Origin: Arthrobacter dokdonellae
GTDB taxonomy: Bacteria; Actinomycetota; Actinomycetes; Actinomycetales; Micrococcaceae
Direction of reading: 5' to 3'
NCBI RefSeq assembly: GCF_003268655.1
Contig: NZ_CP029642.1
Span: 4,278,001-4,342,000, forward strand
Length of the DNA: 64,000 bases
Part shown: positions 1-16,019 of the stretch, piece after piece
Position numbering within the stretch: the stretch's first letter is position 1
Layout of the letters: each line of letters begins with the position of its first letter
Made by a program: the position numbers and the translations under genes
Notes under the pieces: generated by a model
Seen by the model: only the letters and a program-made list of their open reading frames with translations
What the model was told of the DNA's origin: nothing
The model's database searches: none

Positions 1-346
1 TCGCGATCAAGAATGCGCACATGCCCGCAACTACGTGCGAAGGTGGGTTATGTTTGGTCCTTAGCTTGGACCCTGCGTCGAGCATTATCTCAACCGGGAC
101 ACGAAAAGGCACTTGAACAACTCAATAAGTATGCCGGAATCAGACGCGAAACGCCAACCGGAGGTCCCGTCGCCCGGCTTCGGCATGCCCTGAACCGCCC
201 ACCGTGCCGCGCACGTGGCGCACCTGCGCGGTATTTGCCGGCCCGGGATCTCGTCCGAGTGGGGAACCTCACCCGTCGCCACGGTGCCCGCGTCGCCAAC
301 GGACGCGCCGCCACGCGGACCGCCGCGTGCACACCCTGTCGTTAAA
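1..346. other. Left edge, no supported gene
   Basis: I see no convincing gene here. The open frames are short, lack a recognisable product and lack a ribosome binding site. The stretch lies beyond the tuf terminator and may belong to the 5' or 3' flank of a gene outside the window. Confidence 0.5.
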
Positions 347-384
347 GGAGGAAGGCCCCCGGCCGAAGCCGGGGGCCTTCCTCC
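347..384 (-). terminator. Terminator after tuf
   Basis: A perfect 17-bp GC-rich stem (347-363 with 368-384) closes on a CGAA loop 26 bases after the tuf stop. On the minus strand only a short T run (TTT) follows. It would end the str operon transcript. Confidence 0.85.
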
Positions 385-409
385 AGACCTGAGTCACCTG
401 GCGGGCAGG

Positions 410-1600
<1,191 letters not shown>

Positions 1601-1706
1601 GGGTTCCTCCTAGAACGTTTTCGTTGACTTACTCTCGGCGACGCTTTTCGTCACCGAAATCGATAGCAAGTCTACTGGGGGCTTTTGATATTTAGGAAAT
1701 TACTGC

Positions 1707-1752
1707 TTGCCTGGGTCCGTATCAGCATAAAGTGCCGAATGGACCCAAGCAA
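1707..1752 (-). other. Hairpin between fusA and tuf
   Basis: A stem of 11 pairs with one mismatch (1707-1718 with 1741-1752) and a 22-nt loop starts 8 bases after the fusA stop. There is no T run, so it may be an RNA-processing site or a weak terminator that lowers readthrough into tuf. Confidence 0.4.
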
Positions 1753-1760
1753 AAGTGCGG

Positions 1761-3875
1761 TTATTCGCCGCGGGCCTTCTGGATGATCTCGTCGGCTACT
1801 GCCTTCGGGACCTCAGCGTAGCTGTCAAACTTCATCGAGTACACGGCACGGCCCTGGGTCTTGGAACGCAGGTCGCCAATGTAGCCGAACATTCCGGACA
1901 GGGGCACCAGGGCACGGATGACCTTGACGCCGCTGGCATCCTCCATGGACTGCATCTGGCCGCGGCGGGAGTTGATGTCACCGATAACTTCACCCATGTA
2001 TTCCTCAGGGGTGCGGACTTCAACTTCCATCAGCGGTTCGAGCAGGACCGGGTTGGCCATCCGGGCCGCTTCCTTGAACGCCATGCGGCCGGCGATCTTG
2101 AAGGCCATTTCGGATGAGTCAACATCGTGGGACGCGCCGTCAAGCAGCGTGGCCTTGATGCCGACCATCGGGTAGCCGGCCAGCACGCCGTCAGGCAGTG
2201 CGGACTGGATGCCCTGGTCAACGCTGGGAATGTATTCGCGCGGAACACGGCCACCGGTGACCTTGTTCTCGAACTCGTACATGGCACCTTCGGCAGTATC
2301 CAGCGGCGCGATGGCGATCTGGATCTTGGCGAACTGCCCCGAACCACCGGTCTGCTTCTTGTGCGTGTAATCGTGCTTGACAACGGCGCGCTTGATGGTT
2401 TCGCGGTACGCAACCTGCGGCTTGCCGACGTTGGCCTCAACGTTGAATTCGCGGCGCATGCGGTCCACCAGGATGTCCAGGTGCAGCTCGCCCATGCCGC
2501 CAATCTCGGTCTGGCCGGTGTCTTCATTGAGGTTGACGGTGAACGTCGGGTCCTCAGCGGAGAGCTTCTGGATGGCCGTGGACAGCTTCTCCTGGTCCCC
2601 CTTGGTCTTCGGCTCGATGGCAACGAAGATCACGGGCTCGGGGAAGGTCATCGACTCAAGGACAATGGGATTTGCGGGGTCGCACAAGGTGTCACCGGTG
2701 GTGGTGTCCTTGAGGCCGATCACGGCGTAGATGTGACCGGCGTGGATCTCATCGACGGGCATTTCCTTGTTGGCATGCATCTGGAACAGCTTGCCGATGC
2801 GTTCCTTCTTCTGCTTGGTCGAGTTCAGCAGCTGCGTTCCGTTGGTTGCCCGGCCGGAATACACGCGGATGAAGTTCAACTGACCGAAGAACGGGTGCGT
2901 GGCGATCTTGAAGGCCAGGGCCGAGAACGGCTCCGCCTCGCTCGGCTCGCGCTTGATCTCCACGGACTCGTCCTTGGGATCGTGGCCCACCATGGCGCCG
3001 ACGTCCAGCGGGTTCGGCAGGTAGTCGATGACGGCGTCGAGCATGGGCTGCACGCCGCGGTTCTTAAAGGCAGAACCACAGAAGACGGGGTAGATCTCCG
3101 AGTTCACGGTCAGCTTGCGAATGCCCGCCTTCAGTTCCTCGATGGACGGCTCTTCGCCCTCAAGGTACTTCTCCATCAGCTCTTCGGAGGACTCGGCAAC
3201 CGCCTCAATGAGGGAAGCACGGTACTCTTCAGCCCTTTCCTGCAGATCCGCGGGGATCTCCTGGATCTCGTAGGCGGCACCCATGGTGACGTCACCCTTT
3301 GAGTCGCCTGCCCAGACGAAGGCCTTCATGGTCAACAGGTCCACGACGCCGGTGAATTCGCTCTCGACGCCGATCGGCAGCTGCATGACCAGCGGCTTGG
3401 CGCCGAGGCGGTTGATGATGGTGTCGACGGTGAAGTAGAAGTCGGCGCCCAGCTTGTCCATCTTGTTGACAAAGCAGATGCGCGGCACGTTGTACTTGTC
3501 AGCCTGGCGCCAGACAGTCTCGGACTGCGGCTCCACGCCCTCCTTGCCGTCGAAGACGGCGACGGCGCCGTCGAGCACACGCAGGGAGCGCTCAACCTCA
3601 ACCGTGAAGTCAACGTGGCCGGGGGTGTCAATGATGTTGATCTGGTTGTTGTTCCAGAAACAGGTCACCGCGGCGGAGGTAATGGTGATGCCGCGTTCCT
3701 TTTCCTGTTCCATCCAGTCAGTCGTCGAGGCGCCGTCGTGCGTTTCGCCGAGCTTGTGGTTCACACCCGTGTAGAACAGGATGCGCTCGGTAGTAGTGGT
3801 CTTGCCGGCATCAATGTGGGCCATGATGCCGATGTTGCGGACCTTGTTAAGGTCTGTAAGCACGTCCTGTGCCAC
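1761..3875 (-). CDS. fusA: Elongation factor G
   Basis: EF-G is the GTPase that drives translocation on the ribosome and, with RRF, ribosome recycling. The protein is 704 residues, full length for the family. The G1 motif AHIDAGKT is near residue 20, followed by DTPGHVDF and [10 protein letters not shown], then domains II to V, with a conserved C-terminal region containing [13 protein letters not shown]. It lies between rpsG and tuf in the standard str order rpsL-rpsG-fusA-tuf. A hairpin in the rpsG-fusA gap may adjust expression. Confidence 0.98.
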   Translation of the reverse strand: MAQDVLTDLNKVRNIGIMAHIDAGKTTTTERILFYTGVNHKLGETHDGASTTDWMEQEKERGITITSAAVTCFWNNNQINIIDTPGHVDFTVEVERSLRVLDGAVAVFDGKEGVEPQSETVWRQADKYNVPRICFVNKMDKLGADFYFTVDTIINRLGAKPLVMQLPIGVESEFTGVVDLLTMKAFVWAGDSKGDVTMGAAYEIQEIPADLQERAEEYRASLIEAVAESSEELMEKYLEGEEPSIEELKAGIRKLTVNSEIYPVFCGSAFKNRGVQPMLDAVIDYLPNPLDVGAMVGHDPKDESVEIKREPSEAEPFSALAFKIATHPFFGQLNFIRVYSGRATNGTQLLNSTKQKKERIGKLFQMHANKEMPVDEIHAGHIYAVIGLKDTTTGDTLCDPANPIVLESMTFPEPVIFVAIEPKTKGDQEKLSTAIQKLSAEDPTFTVNLNEDTGQTEIGGMGELHLDILVDRMRREFNVEANVGKPQVAYRETIKRAVVKHDYTHKKQTGGSGQFAKIQIAIAPLDTAEGAMYEFENKVTGGRVPREYIPSVDQGIQSALPDGVLAGYPMVGIKATLLDGASHDVDSSEMAFKIAGRMAFKEAARMANPVLLEPLMEVEVRTPEEYMGEVIGDINSRRGQMQSMEDASGVKVIRALVPLSGMFGYIGDLRSKTQGRAVYSMKFDSYAEVPKAVADEIIQKARGE

Positions 3876-3905
3876 GGTTTCTCCCTTTTCTAGAGATGAG
3901 CTTGC

Positions 3906-3945
3906 GGGTGGTTCCTTGCGGCAACCGGGCCGTTCGGAACCACCC
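3906..3945 (-). other. Hairpin in rpsG-fusA gap
   Basis: A perfect 10-bp stem, GGGTGGTTCC with GGAACCACCC, encloses a 20-nt loop. CTAGAG and CTCTAG outside it can extend the structure. It sits just before fusA in the operon, where ribosomal protein operons often carry S7 or processing structures. Its role here is inferred. Confidence 0.5.
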
Positions 3946-3957
3946 TCACGGCTCTAG

Positions 3958-4428
3958 TTACCAGCGGTAATGGGCGAATGCCTTGTTGGACTCGGCCATC
4001 TTGTGGGTGTCTTCGCGACGCTTGACTGCGGCACCAAGGCCGTTCGAGGCATCCAAAACCTCGTTGCGCAGGCGTTCGGTCATGGTCTTCTCGCGGCGGG
4101 CCTTGGAGTAGCCGACCAGCCAGCGCAGGGCAAGGGCGGTCTGGCGGCCCGGCTTGACCTCGACCGGTACCTGGTAGGTTGCGCCACCGACGCGGCGGGA
4201 CTTCACCTCAAGGCTCGGCTTGATGTTTTCCATGGCCTTCTTCAGCGCTGCGACGGGGTCGGCGCCTGTCTTCTCGCGGACACCTTCGAGTGCGCCGTAA
4301 ACAATGCGCTCCGCGGTGGACTTCTTGCCGTCGACCAGAACCTTGTTGATCAGCTGCGTGACCAGGGGGGAACCGTAAACGGGATCTACAACTAGCGGCC
4401 GCTTGGGGGCCGGACCCTTGCGAGGCAT
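3958..4428 (-). CDS. rpsG: 30S ribosomal protein S7
   Basis: S7 nucleates assembly of the 30S head by binding 16S rRNA. I chose the start at [11 protein letters not shown], which gives the normal 156 residues. An upstream in-frame start would read back into rpsL. The sequence has the conserved [15 protein letters not shown] and the C-terminal [15 protein letters not shown]. One base separates its start codon from the rpsL stop, so the two genes are very probably translationally coupled. Confidence 0.98.
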   Translation of the reverse strand: MPRKGPAPKRPLVVDPVYGSPLVTQLINKVLVDGKKSTAERIVYGALEGVREKTGADPVAALKKAMENIKPSLEVKSRRVGGATYQVPVEVKPGRQTALALRWLVGYSKARREKTMTERLRNEVLDASNGLGAAVKRREDTHKMAESNKAFAHYRW

Positions 4429-4429
4429 A

Positions 4430-4804
4430 TTACTTCTTCTCCATCTTTGCACCGTAGCGGCTGCGGGCCTGCTTGCGGTTCTTAACGCCCTGGGTATCCA
4501 ATGCGCCACGGACGATCTTGTACCGAACACCGGGAAGGTCCTTCACACGGCCTCCGCGAACGAGCACGATGGAGTGCTCCTGGAGGTTGTGTCCGACACC
4601 GGGGATGTAAGCGGTGACTTCCACGCCGCCGTTGAGGCGCACACGTGCCACCTTGCGGAGGGCCGAGTTCGGCTTCTTCGGGGTCGTGGTGTAAACGCGC
4701 GTGCAAACGCCGCGACGCATGGGGCTGCCCTTCAATGCGGGAGCCTTGGTCTTCGTGACCTTGGGTGTCCGGCCCTTTCGGACCAGCTGGTTAATCGTAG
4801 GCAC
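4430..4804 (-). CDS. rpsL: 30S ribosomal protein S12
   Basis: S12 sits at the decoding centre of the 30S subunit and affects accuracy. The 124-residue protein is full length and starts [12 protein letters not shown]. The lysines whose changes give streptomycin resistance are wild type here ([11 protein letters not shown] and [11 protein letters not shown]). It is the first gene of the str operon, and the gene upstream is on the opposite strand. Confidence 0.98.
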   Translation of the reverse strand: MPTINQLVRKGRTPKVTKTKAPALKGSPMRRGVCTRVYTTTPKKPNSALRKVARVRLNGGVEVTAYIPGVGHNLQEHSIVLVRGGRVKDLPGVRYKIVRGALDTQGVKNRKQARSRYGAKMEKK

Positions 4805-5218
4805 TTTCGTGTTCTCCGTTGTTTTCTCGAGATGCTTCTCGTATCGCTTTTCCTGGCCATCGTCCGCCGAGGAAGAGCCTTTTACTGGTAGTCGCAGACT
4901 TGGGCGACTTCACAGCGCCTAGGCATGCAAAAATGTGGCATTCGCTGTACAAGAACCGTACAACCCGGACCCGCGACCCCTCTCCCGGGAAACCTGGAGA
5001 AATGGGCGCTCTTATCCACTGCCACACTAACAATTGATAACCACACTACCATGCGGCGGGCACGAGCTAAAAATCACGGCCGGGGTGCCCCGGGATTGCC
5101 CTTGACAGGGCCCCGCCGTAGGCGCAATCTCAAAGGTACTCCACGCCGCACCTCGGCCGGTCTCCCACCTGCGGCACCCATGTGGAGCGGGAAGCTACAG
5201 GCGGTAGGCAGGTGTGTC
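4805..5218. other. Intergenic, str operon leader and promoter region
   Basis: This 414-base gap separates the diverging rpsL and patatin-like genes and must hold both promoters. On the minus strand TTGTAC occurs twice about 11 bases apart around 4946-4962, but I see no convincing -10 at the right distance, so I do not call a promoter. No other gene is supported here. Confidence 0.5.
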
Positions 5219-6211
5219 ATGGCTGATGCAGATCTGGTGCTCGAAGGCGGCGGCGTCAAGGGGTCCGGCTTGGTGGGGGCGGTGACCGCACTTGCCACGC
5301 ACACCGATCCCTACTCGTTCCACCGCGTGGCAGGCACCTCCGCCGGTGCCATCGTTGCGGGCCTTCTGGCCTCCGGCATGACCGTGGCCCGGGTCAAGGA
5401 CGTCATGGACGGTTTGGACTTTGCGAAGTTTGAGGACGAATCGGGATTCATGGCCCACCTGCCCGGCCTGGGCCAGTCCGCAGGACTGCTCTTCCACGAA
5501 GGCCTTTTCGCCGGAGGGTTCCTGCATGAATGGATCTCCGAGACGCTGGCCGGCGAAGGCGTCTATACCTGGGCCGACCTCAAGGAAGAGGATCCCGGCA
5601 GCGCACTTCCTCCCGGGCAGCGCTACAAGCTGGTGGTCATCGTCTCCGACGTCTCCCGCGGATTGATGCTGCGGCTGCCCTGGGACTACGAACAACTGCT
5701 GGGCGTTGATCCGGACACCGCATCAGTCGCGGACGCCATCCGTGCCTCCGCGTCGATACCCTTCTTTTTCCGGCCTTGGAAAATGCCCATCAACGCCGCC
5801 GAGACCGGACATGACCACATAGTCTGCGCCGACGGCGGCCTGCTCTCCAACTTTCCCATGGCGATATTCGACAGACATGACGGCCAGCCGTCGCGCTGGC
5901 CCACGCTCGGCGTGAAGCTGTCCGGGCAGACCAGCATCCGGACAGCGGATTGGGCGCCGGACAACAGCAACGTCCAGCTGGCGAAGTCGCTGCTGGGCAC
6001 CATGATGGGCGCCCACGACCGCAGCTACGTCAATGACCCGCAGGCGGTCTCCCGCACCATCTTCGTCGACACGACCAATTACCGTGCCACCGATTTCCAT
6101 CTGACCCAGGAGGACAAGGAAATCATGTTCAGCAAGGGCCAGGCAAGCGGGCAGCAGTTCCTGACCACGTGGGACTGGGAGGCATGGAAGGCAGGCGACT
6201 ACGCCAACTAG
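5219..6211 (+). CDS. Patatin-like phospholipase family protein
   Basis: A predicted serine lipid acyl hydrolase of the patatin family, probably cytosolic or membrane-associated. The oxyanion motif GGGVKGSG is at residues 10-17, the nucleophile elbow GTSAG at 39-43 (Ser41), and the catalytic Asp of the DGG motif at 205, so the Ser-Asp dyad is intact. The start MADADLVLEGG gives 330 residues. An earlier in-frame start would add a basic, low-complexity leader without homology features. There is no signal peptide. It is a lone plus-strand gene between rpoC and rpsL. Its substrate cannot be told from sequence. Confidence 0.85.
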   Translation: MADADLVLEGGGVKGSGLVGAVTALATHTDPYSFHRVAGTSAGAIVAGLLASGMTVARVKDVMDGLDFAKFEDESGFMAHLPGLGQSAGLLFHEGLFAGGFLHEWISETLAGEGVYTWADLKEEDPGSALPPGQRYKLVVIVSDVSRGLMLRLPWDYEQLLGVDPDTASVADAIRASASIPFFFRPWKMPINAAETGHDHIVCADGGLLSNFPMAIFDRHDGQPSRWPTLGVKLSGQTSIRTADWAPDNSNVQLAKSLLGTMMGAHDRSYVNDPQAVSRTIFVDTTNYRATDFHLTQEDKEIMFSKGQASGQQFLTTWDWEAWKAGDYAN

Positions 6212-6234
6212 CTGCCTGCCTGTTAAAGTACGAC

Positions 6235-6269
6235 GGCGGTGGGTCACCTGTGAAAGGTGACTCACCGCC
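6235..6269. terminator. Hairpin between convergent genes
   Basis: A 15-bp stem with one G-T pair (6235-6249 with 6255-6269) and a 5-nt loop lies between the patatin-like gene and the rpoC stop. It can act in both directions, though there is no clear T run. Confidence 0.65.
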
Positions 6270-6351
6270 CGTTCGCTGCCTCTCCAACCTCGCAAGTCCC
6301 CAGGCTCGAGGGGCCTCGGCAGCTCTCTTATCGCATCAGTAGATGGCCAGG

Positions 6352-10254
<3,903 letters not shown>

Positions 10255-10359
10255 AGGGGTCCTGTTCTCTCTAATTCTCTAAGTCTGAATGTCTAGGCGG
10301 GTACGGGAGGAAGCGAAGGTTCTTTCGGCGGCACGGCAGGGTGCCGCCGAAAGAGCCCC

Positions 10360-13300
10360 CTAAACTTCTTCGACAGAGTTCGGCTCGGCCCTTGACAGGT
10401 CGATGCCCAGCTCCTCCGCGGCCCGGAAGACTTCTTCATCCGAGTCACGCATCTCAATCGTGGTGCCGTCGGTGGAAAGGACTTCCACGTTCAGGCACAG
10501 CGACTGCATTTCCTTGATAAGCACCTTGAAGGATTCGGGAATGCCCGGCTCCGGGATGTTCTCGCCCTTGACGATTGCCTCGTAGACCTTCACGCGGCCG
10601 TGGATGTCATCGGACTTGATCGTGAGCAGTTCCTGCAGCGTGTACGCGGCGCCGTAGGCCTCCAGGGCCCACACTTCCATCTCACCGAAGCGCTGGCCGC
10701 CGAACTGTGCCTTACCGCCCAGGGGCTGCTGGGTGATCATGGAGTACGGGCCGGTGGAGCGGGCGTGGATCTTGTCGTCCACCAGGTGGTGGAGCTTCAG
10801 GATGTACATGTAGCCCACGGAGACCGGGTCCGGGAACGGCTCGCCGGAGCGGCCGTCGAACAGGCGCGTTTTGCCGGAGGAATCGATCAGGCGGTCGCCG
10901 TCGCGGGTCACGTTCGTGGAATCCAGCAGGCCGGTGATTTCCTGTTCAAGGGCGCCGTCAAACACGGGGGTGGCAACCTTGGTCTGGCCGGTTTCACGCG
11001 GCAGGTTCGGCAGCTTCTGCACCCATTCCGGCTCGCCTTCAATCTTCCAGCCGGTCTTGGCCACCCAGCCCAGGTGGGTTTCAAGCACCTGGCCCACGTT
11101 CATGCGGCCGGGGACACCGAGCGGATTCAGGACGATGTCGACGGGAGTTCCGTCGGCCAGGAACGGCATGTCCTCGATCGGCAGGATCTTGGAGATGACA
11201 CCCTTGTTGCCGTGGCGGCCGGCAAGCTTGTCACCATCGGTGATCTTGCGCTTGTTGGCGACGTAGACGCGGACCAGCTGGTTCACGCCGGGAGGCAGGT
11301 CGTCGTCGGAGTCACGGTCGAAGACGCGGACACCGATGACGGTACCGGACTCGCCGTGGGGCACCTTGAGCGAGGTGTCGCGGACTTCGCGGCTCTTCTC
11401 ACCAAAGATGGCTCGCAGCAGGCGCTCTTCCGGGGTCAGCTCGGTCTCGCCCTTGGGGGTGACCTTTCCGACCAGGATGTCGCCGGCGTCGACCTCGGCA
11501 CCGATGTGGATGATGCCACGCTCGTCCAGGCCGGCCAGGATTTCCTCGGAAACGTTCGGGATGTCCCGGGTGATTTCCTCGGCGCCGAGCTTGGTGTCGC
11601 GGGCGTCGATCTCGTGCTCTTCGATGTGAATCGAGGAGAGCACGTCTTCTGCCACGATGCGCTGCGAGAGGATGATGGCATCCTCGTAGTTGTGGCCTTC
11701 CCAGGACATGAACGCCACCAGGAGGTTCTTGCCCAGGGCGAGCTCGCCCATGTCCGTCGCGGGACCGTCGGCGATGATGCCGCCCACTTCCAGGCGCTGG
11801 CCCTCGGAGGCGAGGACGCGCTGGTTGTACGCGGTGCCCTGGTTGGAACGCTGGTACTTGGCGATGGGGTAGTTGGTTTCCGTGCCGTCGTCGTTCAACA
11901 TGACCACGACGTCGGCGGAAACCTCGGAGACCACGCCCGCCTTTTTCGCGATGACCACGTCACCGGCGTCAACAGCCGTGGGGCGCTCCATGCCGGTGCC
12001 CACAAACGGGGCCTCGGACTGGACCAGCGGCACGGCCTGGCGCTGCATGTTCGCACCCATCAAGGCGCGGTTGGCGTCATCATGCTCCAGGAACGGGATC
12101 AGGGCGGTCGCCACGGACACCATCTGGCGCGGGGAAACGTCCATGTACTCGACCTCGTCGGCCGGGATCAGGACGGGCTCGCCGCCACCGCCGCGCTGGC
12201 GGACCAGGACGGTTTCTTCGGTGAAGTGGTTGTCGTCGTCCAGCGGCGCGTTGGCCTGGGCGATGACAACGTCAACCTCGTCATCGGCCGTCAGGTAGTC
12301 GACCTCGTCGGAGACGACGCCGTCCTTGACCCGGCGGTACGGCGTCTCGATGAAGCCGAACGGGTTGATGCGGCCGTAGGAAGCCAGCGAACCGATCAGG
12401 CCGATGTTCGGGCCTTCCGGGGTTTCAATCGGGCACATGCGGCCGTAGTGCGACGGGTGGACGTCGCGGACTTCCATGCCGGCGCGGTCGCGGGACAAAC
12501 CGCCCGGGCCCAGCGCGGAGAGGCGGCGCTTGTGCGTCAGACCGGCCAGCGGGTTGTTCTGGTCCATGAACTGCGAGAGCTGGGAGGTTCCGAAGAACTC
12601 CTTGATCGCGGCGACAACCGGGCGGATGTTGATCAGCGTCTGCGGCGTGATGGCCTCGACGTCCTGGGTGGTCATGCGCTCACGCACAACGCGCTCCATG
12701 CGGGACAGGCCGGTGCGGACCTGGTTCTCGATGAGCTCGCCCACGGCGCGGATGCGGCGATTGCCGAAGTGGTCGATGTCGTCCACGTCGACGCGGAGGT
12801 CGACTTCGGCGCCGTCGCGGATGCCCTTGGTCGTCTTGCCGCCGGCGTGCAGGGTGACCAGGTACTTGATCATGGCGACAATGTCATCGACGCTGAGGAC
12901 GGAGGATTCCGGGTTGCTCAGCGGCATGTCGATGCCCAGCTTGCGGTTGATCTTGTAGCGGCCAACCTTGGCCAGGTCGTAGCGCTTGGCGTTGAAGTAC
13001 AGGTTGTGCAGCAGCGCGTCGGCGGCGTCGACCGTCGGCGGCTCACCCGGGCGCAGCTTGCGGTAGATGTCCAGCAGCGCGTCCTCACGGCCGGTGGTGG
13101 CGTCCTTTTCCAGCGTGGCGCGGATGGAGTCGAACTCGCCGAACTCCTCCAGGATCTGGCCTTCGGTCCAGCCAAGGGCCTTCAACAGCACCGTGACGGA
13201 TTGCTTGCGCTTGCGGTCAAGGCGCACGCCGACCTGGTCGCGCTTGTCAATCTCCAGCTCGAACCAGGCTCCACGCGAGGGGATGATCTTGGCGGTGAAG

Positions 13301-13878
13301 ATTTCCTTGTCACTGGTCTTGTCCGCGGTGCGCTCAAAGTAGGCGCCCGGGGAACGGACCAGCTGCGACACAACAACACGCTCGGTGCCGTTGATGACGA
13401 ACGTGCCCTTGTTGGTCATGAGCGGGAAATCGCCCATGAACACGGTCTGTTGCTTGATTTCACCCGTGAGGTTGTTCATGAACTCAGCCTTGACGTACAG
13501 CGGCGCGGCGTACGTGGCGTCGCGGTCCTTGCACTCGTCAACGGTGAACTTGGGATCGGCGAACTCCGGTTCCGTGAAGGACAGGGACATGGTGCCCTGG
13601 AAGTCCTCAATCGGGGAGATCTCTTCGAAGATGTCGGACAGCCCGGACGTGACGGCCACGCTGTCATCGCCGGCGCTCACGGCGGTTTCCATGCGGCCCT
13701 GCCAGCGCTCGTTGCCGACGAGCCAGTCAAAGCTCTCGGTCTGGAGTGCAAGCAGATTCGGCACGTCAAGCGGCTCGTGAATCTTTGCGAATGAGAGGCG
13801 ACTCTTTGCACCGTCGGTGCTGTTTGAATCGATAGCGGTTGCAGCGTTATTTACATTAGAGGTGCTCGAGGCGACCAA
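10360..13878 (-). CDS. rpoB: RNA polymerase beta subunit
   Basis: The beta subunit of RNA polymerase, the rifampicin target. I place the start at a TTG (13878) that follows GGAAGGA by six bases and yields an N-terminus reading (M)VASSTSNV, as I recall for Arthrobacter RpoB. A GTG five codons upstream (13893) has no comparable binding site. The product is then 1172 residues. The rifampicin region reads [13 protein letters not shown] and [14 protein letters not shown], with wild-type Asp, His and Ser at the common resistance positions. It is co-transcribed with rpoC. Confidence 0.96.
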   Translation of the reverse strand: MVASSTSNVNNAATAIDSNSTDGAKSRLSFAKIHEPLDVPNLLALQTESFDWLVGNERWQGRMETAVSAGDDSVAVTSGLSDIFEEISPIEDFQGTMSLSFTEPEFADPKFTVDECKDRDATYAAPLYVKAEFMNNLTGEIKQQTVFMGDFPLMTNKGTFVINGTERVVVSQLVRSPGAYFERTADKTSDKEIFTAKIIPSRGAWFELEIDKRDQVGVRLDRKRKQSVTVLLKALGWTEGQILEEFGEFDSIRATLEKDATTGREDALLDIYRKLRPGEPPTVDAADALLHNLYFNAKRYDLAKVGRYKINRKLGIDMPLSNPESSVLSVDDIVAMIKYLVTLHAGGKTTKGIRDGAEVDLRVDVDDIDHFGNRRIRAVGELIENQVRTGLSRMERVVRERMTTQDVEAITPQTLINIRPVVAAIKEFFGTSQLSQFMDQNNPLAGLTHKRRLSALGPGGLSRDRAGMEVRDVHPSHYGRMCPIETPEGPNIGLIGSLASYGRINPFGFIETPYRRVKDGVVSDEVDYLTADDEVDVVIAQANAPLDDDNHFTEETVLVRQRGGGGEPVLIPADEVEYMDVSPRQMVSVATALIPFLEHDDANRALMGANMQRQAVPLVQSEAPFVGTGMERPTAVDAGDVVIAKKAGVVSEVSADVVVMLNDDGTETNYPIAKYQRSNQGTAYNQRVLASEGQRLEVGGIIADGPATDMGELALGKNLLVAFMSWEGHNYEDAIILSQRIVAEDVLSSIHIEEHEIDARDTKLGAEEITRDIPNVSEEILAGLDERGIIHIGAEVDAGDILVGKVTPKGETELTPEERLLRAIFGEKSREVRDTSLKVPHGESGTVIGVRVFDRDSDDDLPPGVNQLVRVYVANKRKITDGDKLAGRHGNKGVISKILPIEDMPFLADGTPVDIVLNPLGVPGRMNVGQVLETHLGWVAKTGWKIEGEPEWVQKLPNLPRETGQTKVATPVFDGALEQEITGLLDSTNVTRDGDRLIDSSGKTRLFDGRSGEPFPDPVSVGYMYILKLHHLVDDKIHARSTGPYSMITQQPLGGKAQFGGQRFGEMEVWALEAYGAAYTLQELLTIKSDDIHGRVKVYEAIVKGENIPEPGIPESFKVLIKEMQSLCLNVEVLSTDGTTIEMRDSDEEVFRAAEELGIDLSRAEPNSVEEV

Positions 13879-14302
13879 GAGGGATCCTTCCACAGACCTG
13901 CAGGCTTGTTCTTGTGAACCCTCACCCGATTCGCCGATTGGTCATCAAACCAAGACGAACGCTGGACAAAAAGTTGCAAAAACACCCGACGTGGGAGTTG
14001 AATCTTCCCAAGACGCGTGCCGTTCCAACCGTTGTCCGAAGCAAAGCCCACCGCTATATGAAGGCTGAAGGTTAAGAGGGATACGCAAAGAACTACACTA
14101 CAGGCATATTGCCCGCGTGTCTACCGCACGATGCGCAAATACGCAAGCATGGATGTTCCGCCCCTCACAATCGTGGCTGCCAGGTTCTCCCCCGGCGGCC
14201 CGTGGCGCGGAAATTTCCCGCCCTCCCAAGCTGTTAGATTCTATGGAGGGCCGGTGCAGGTCAAGGGTGACCTGTGTGGACAATGAGTAAGGAGCGCCTG
14301 CC
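13879..14302. other. Intergenic between rpoB and thiolase
   Basis: This 424-base divergent gap must carry the rpoBC promoter and leader and the thiolase promoter. I found no rpoB promoter I would defend. On the thiolase side, TAGATT at 14235-14240 resembles a -10 box and a palindrome lies just downstream. I see no further gene. Confidence 0.5.
14257..14274 (+). promoter_or_regulatory. Candidate operator before the thiolase gene
   Basis: The sequence CAGGTCA-AGGG-TGACCTG is a perfect 7-bp dyad. It lies about 17 bases after a -10-like TAGATT and 28 bases before the thiolase start, where a repressor could block the promoter. The binding protein is unknown. Confidence 0.5.
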
Positions 14303-15523
14303 ATGACAGCACAAGACAATGCGGCAAACGGAAGCAATTCCGTGGAGGTCGTCATTCTCGCCGGGGCACGGACCCCGCAGGGACGGCTGAACGGGCAGCT
14401 GGCGCCTTTCTCCGCCGTCGAGCTCGGGACCAAGGCCATCGCCGCCGCCTTGGAGCGTTCCGGCGTCAAGGCGTCCGACGTCGACCATGTCATCATGGGG
14501 CAGGTGTTGCAGGCGGGTGCCGGCCAAAACCCGGCCCGCCAAAGTTCCGTTGGCGCCGGGATTGGCTGGAACGTGCCTGCCGTGACCCTGAACAAGGTGT
14601 GCCTTTCGGGGCTGACCGCGGTGATCGACGCCGCCCGGATGATCCGCAGCGGCGACGCCGACGTGGTGGTGGCCGGCGGCCAGGAATCCATGACCCGGGC
14701 CCCCCACCTGCTTCCCGGCTCCCGTCAGGGCTGGACCTACGGCGCCGTGCAGGCCTTGGACGTCGCGGCCCACGACGGGCTCACCGACGCCTTTGACGGC
14801 GAGTCCATGGGCCTGTCCACGGAACGGGGCAACATCCGCCTCAACATCAGCCGCACGGCACAGGACGAGGTCGCCGCGGCCTCACACCGCAGGGCCGCGG
14901 AGGCACAGCAGACGGGCGCTTTCGACGGCGAGATCGTCCCCGTCAGCGTCCCGCAGCGCAAGGGCGACCCCCTGGTGCTCACGCTCGACGAGGGCGTCCG
15001 GGCCCAAACCTCGATTGAATCCCTGGCCCCGCTGCGTCCGGCGTTCTCGGCCGACGGCGCCATTACGGCCGGCAACTCCTCCCCGCTGTCCGACGGCGCC
15101 GCGGCCATGGTGGTGGCCAGCCGGTCCTACGCGGAGGCTCACGGTCTCCCCTGGCTGGCCGTGGTCGGGGCCCCGGGCCAGGTGGCGGGCCCGGACAACT
15201 CGCTGCACTCACAACCGTCCCACGCCATCCAGAGTGCCCTGAAGAAGGCCGGATGGAGCGCCGAGGAGCTGGACTTCATCGAGATCAACGAGGCGTTTGG
15301 CTCGGTGGCCGTCCAGTCGCTGCGGGACCTGGACTACCCGCTCGAGAAATGCAACATCCACGGCGGCGCCATCGCCCTGGGGCATCCCATCGGAGCCTCC
15401 GGCGCGCGCCTGGCCCTGCATGCCGCCTCCGAGCTGGCACGGCGCGGGGCAGGCCGGGCCGCCGTGGCGCTGTGCGGCGGCGGCGGCCAGGGTGAGGCGC
15501 TGCTGCTGTTCCGGAACGCTTAG
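14303..15523 (+). CDS. Acetyl-CoA C-acetyltransferase (thiolase)
   Basis: A type II thiolase that condenses or cleaves acetoacetyl-CoA and longer 3-ketoacyl-CoAs. At 406 residues it has family length. The nucleophilic Cys100 lies in NKVCLSG, the histidine motif is GGAIALGHPIGASG near residue 355, and the second active Cys is in CGGGGQGEA near the C-terminus. An AAGGAG ribosome binding site precedes the ATG. The stop codon overlaps the next gene by one base (TAGTG), so the two are coupled. Biosynthetic (PhaA or AtoB) versus degradative (FadA) use cannot be decided from sequence alone. Confidence 0.92.
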   Translation: MTAQDNAANGSNSVEVVILAGARTPQGRLNGQLAPFSAVELGTKAIAAALERSGVKASDVDHVIMGQVLQAGAGQNPARQSSVGAGIGWNVPAVTLNKVCLSGLTAVIDAARMIRSGDADVVVAGGQESMTRAPHLLPGSRQGWTYGAVQALDVAAHDGLTDAFDGESMGLSTERGNIRLNISRTAQDEVAAASHRRAAEAQQTGAFDGEIVPVSVPQRKGDPLVLTLDEGVRAQTSIESLAPLRPAFSADGAITAGNSSPLSDGAAAMVVASRSYAEAHGLPWLAVVGAPGQVAGPDNSLHSQPSHAIQSALKKAGWSAEELDFIEINEAFGSVAVQSLRDLDYPLEKCNIHGGAIALGHPIGASGARLALHAASELARRGAGRAAVALCGGGGQGEALLLFRNA

Positions 15524-16017
15524 TGGGCTCGGCCCGGGCCGGTGGAACACCGACCGGCCGGGCCCGGGTGGCCGCCGACGCCGCCGCCCGGGGCCTCGCG
15601 GTGGAAATCATCCCGCGGCCGGTTGCCAACTCGCTGGCCGAAGCCGCCGCGCTGATCGGCGTCACGCCGTCGGACATCGTCAAGTCGCTGGTGGTCAAGC
15701 GCAGCGACGACACGTTCCTGTTTGCCCTGGTGCCCGGCGGGCGCACCATCTCCTGGCCGAAGCTGCGCTCCGTGGTTGGCGTGAACAAACTGCAGATGCC
15801 CAAGCCGGACGTCGCCCTGGCCGCCACCGGCTACGAGCGGGGCACCATCACCCCGCTTGGAAGCACGACGGCGTGGCCCGTGTTTGTCGATGAAAGCGTG
15901 GCCGGGCGGCGGGTGGCCCTGGGGGCAGGCGAACACGGCTACAGCATGTTTGTCGAAGCGGACGCCCTCATCTCCGCCCTCGACGCCACCGTTGCGGACA
16001 TCTCGGTTCCGGAGTAG
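15523..16017 (+). CDS. YbaK/EbsC family aminoacyl-tRNA deacylase
   Basis: A small protein of the YbaK/ProX-type editing family, whose members hydrolyse mischarged tRNA such as Cys-tRNA(Pro) or Ala-tRNA. The 164 residues span one domain, with the conserved lysine in IVKSLVVK, the segment FALVPGGRTIS and the C-terminal GxG loop ALGAGEHGYSM. It starts at a GTG that shares a base with the thiolase stop codon, with no separate ribosome binding site, so translation probably depends on the upstream gene. A functional link with the thiolase is not obvious. A tandem repeat array begins three bases after its stop. Confidence 0.85.
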   Translation: MGSARAGGTPTGRARVAADAAARGLAVEIIPRPVANSLAEAAALIGVTPSDIVKSLVVKRSDDTFLFALVPGGRTISWPKLRSVVGVNKLQMPKPDVALAATGYERGTITPLGSTTAWPVFVDESVAGRRVALGAGEHGYSMFVEADALISALDATVADISVPE

Positions 16018-16019
16018 CG

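Noticed and set aside
4925..5218. 98-residue N-terminal extension of the patatin-like protein
   Set aside because: Basic and low-complexity, and the patatin domain starts directly after MADADLVLEGG.
10600..13794. Very long open frame on the plus strand opposite rpoB
   Set aside because: It is an antisense shadow caused by high-GC codon use in rpoB. It has no ribosome binding site or recognisable domain. The same holds for the long frame at 7735-10185 opposite rpoC and that at 2127-3302 opposite fusA.
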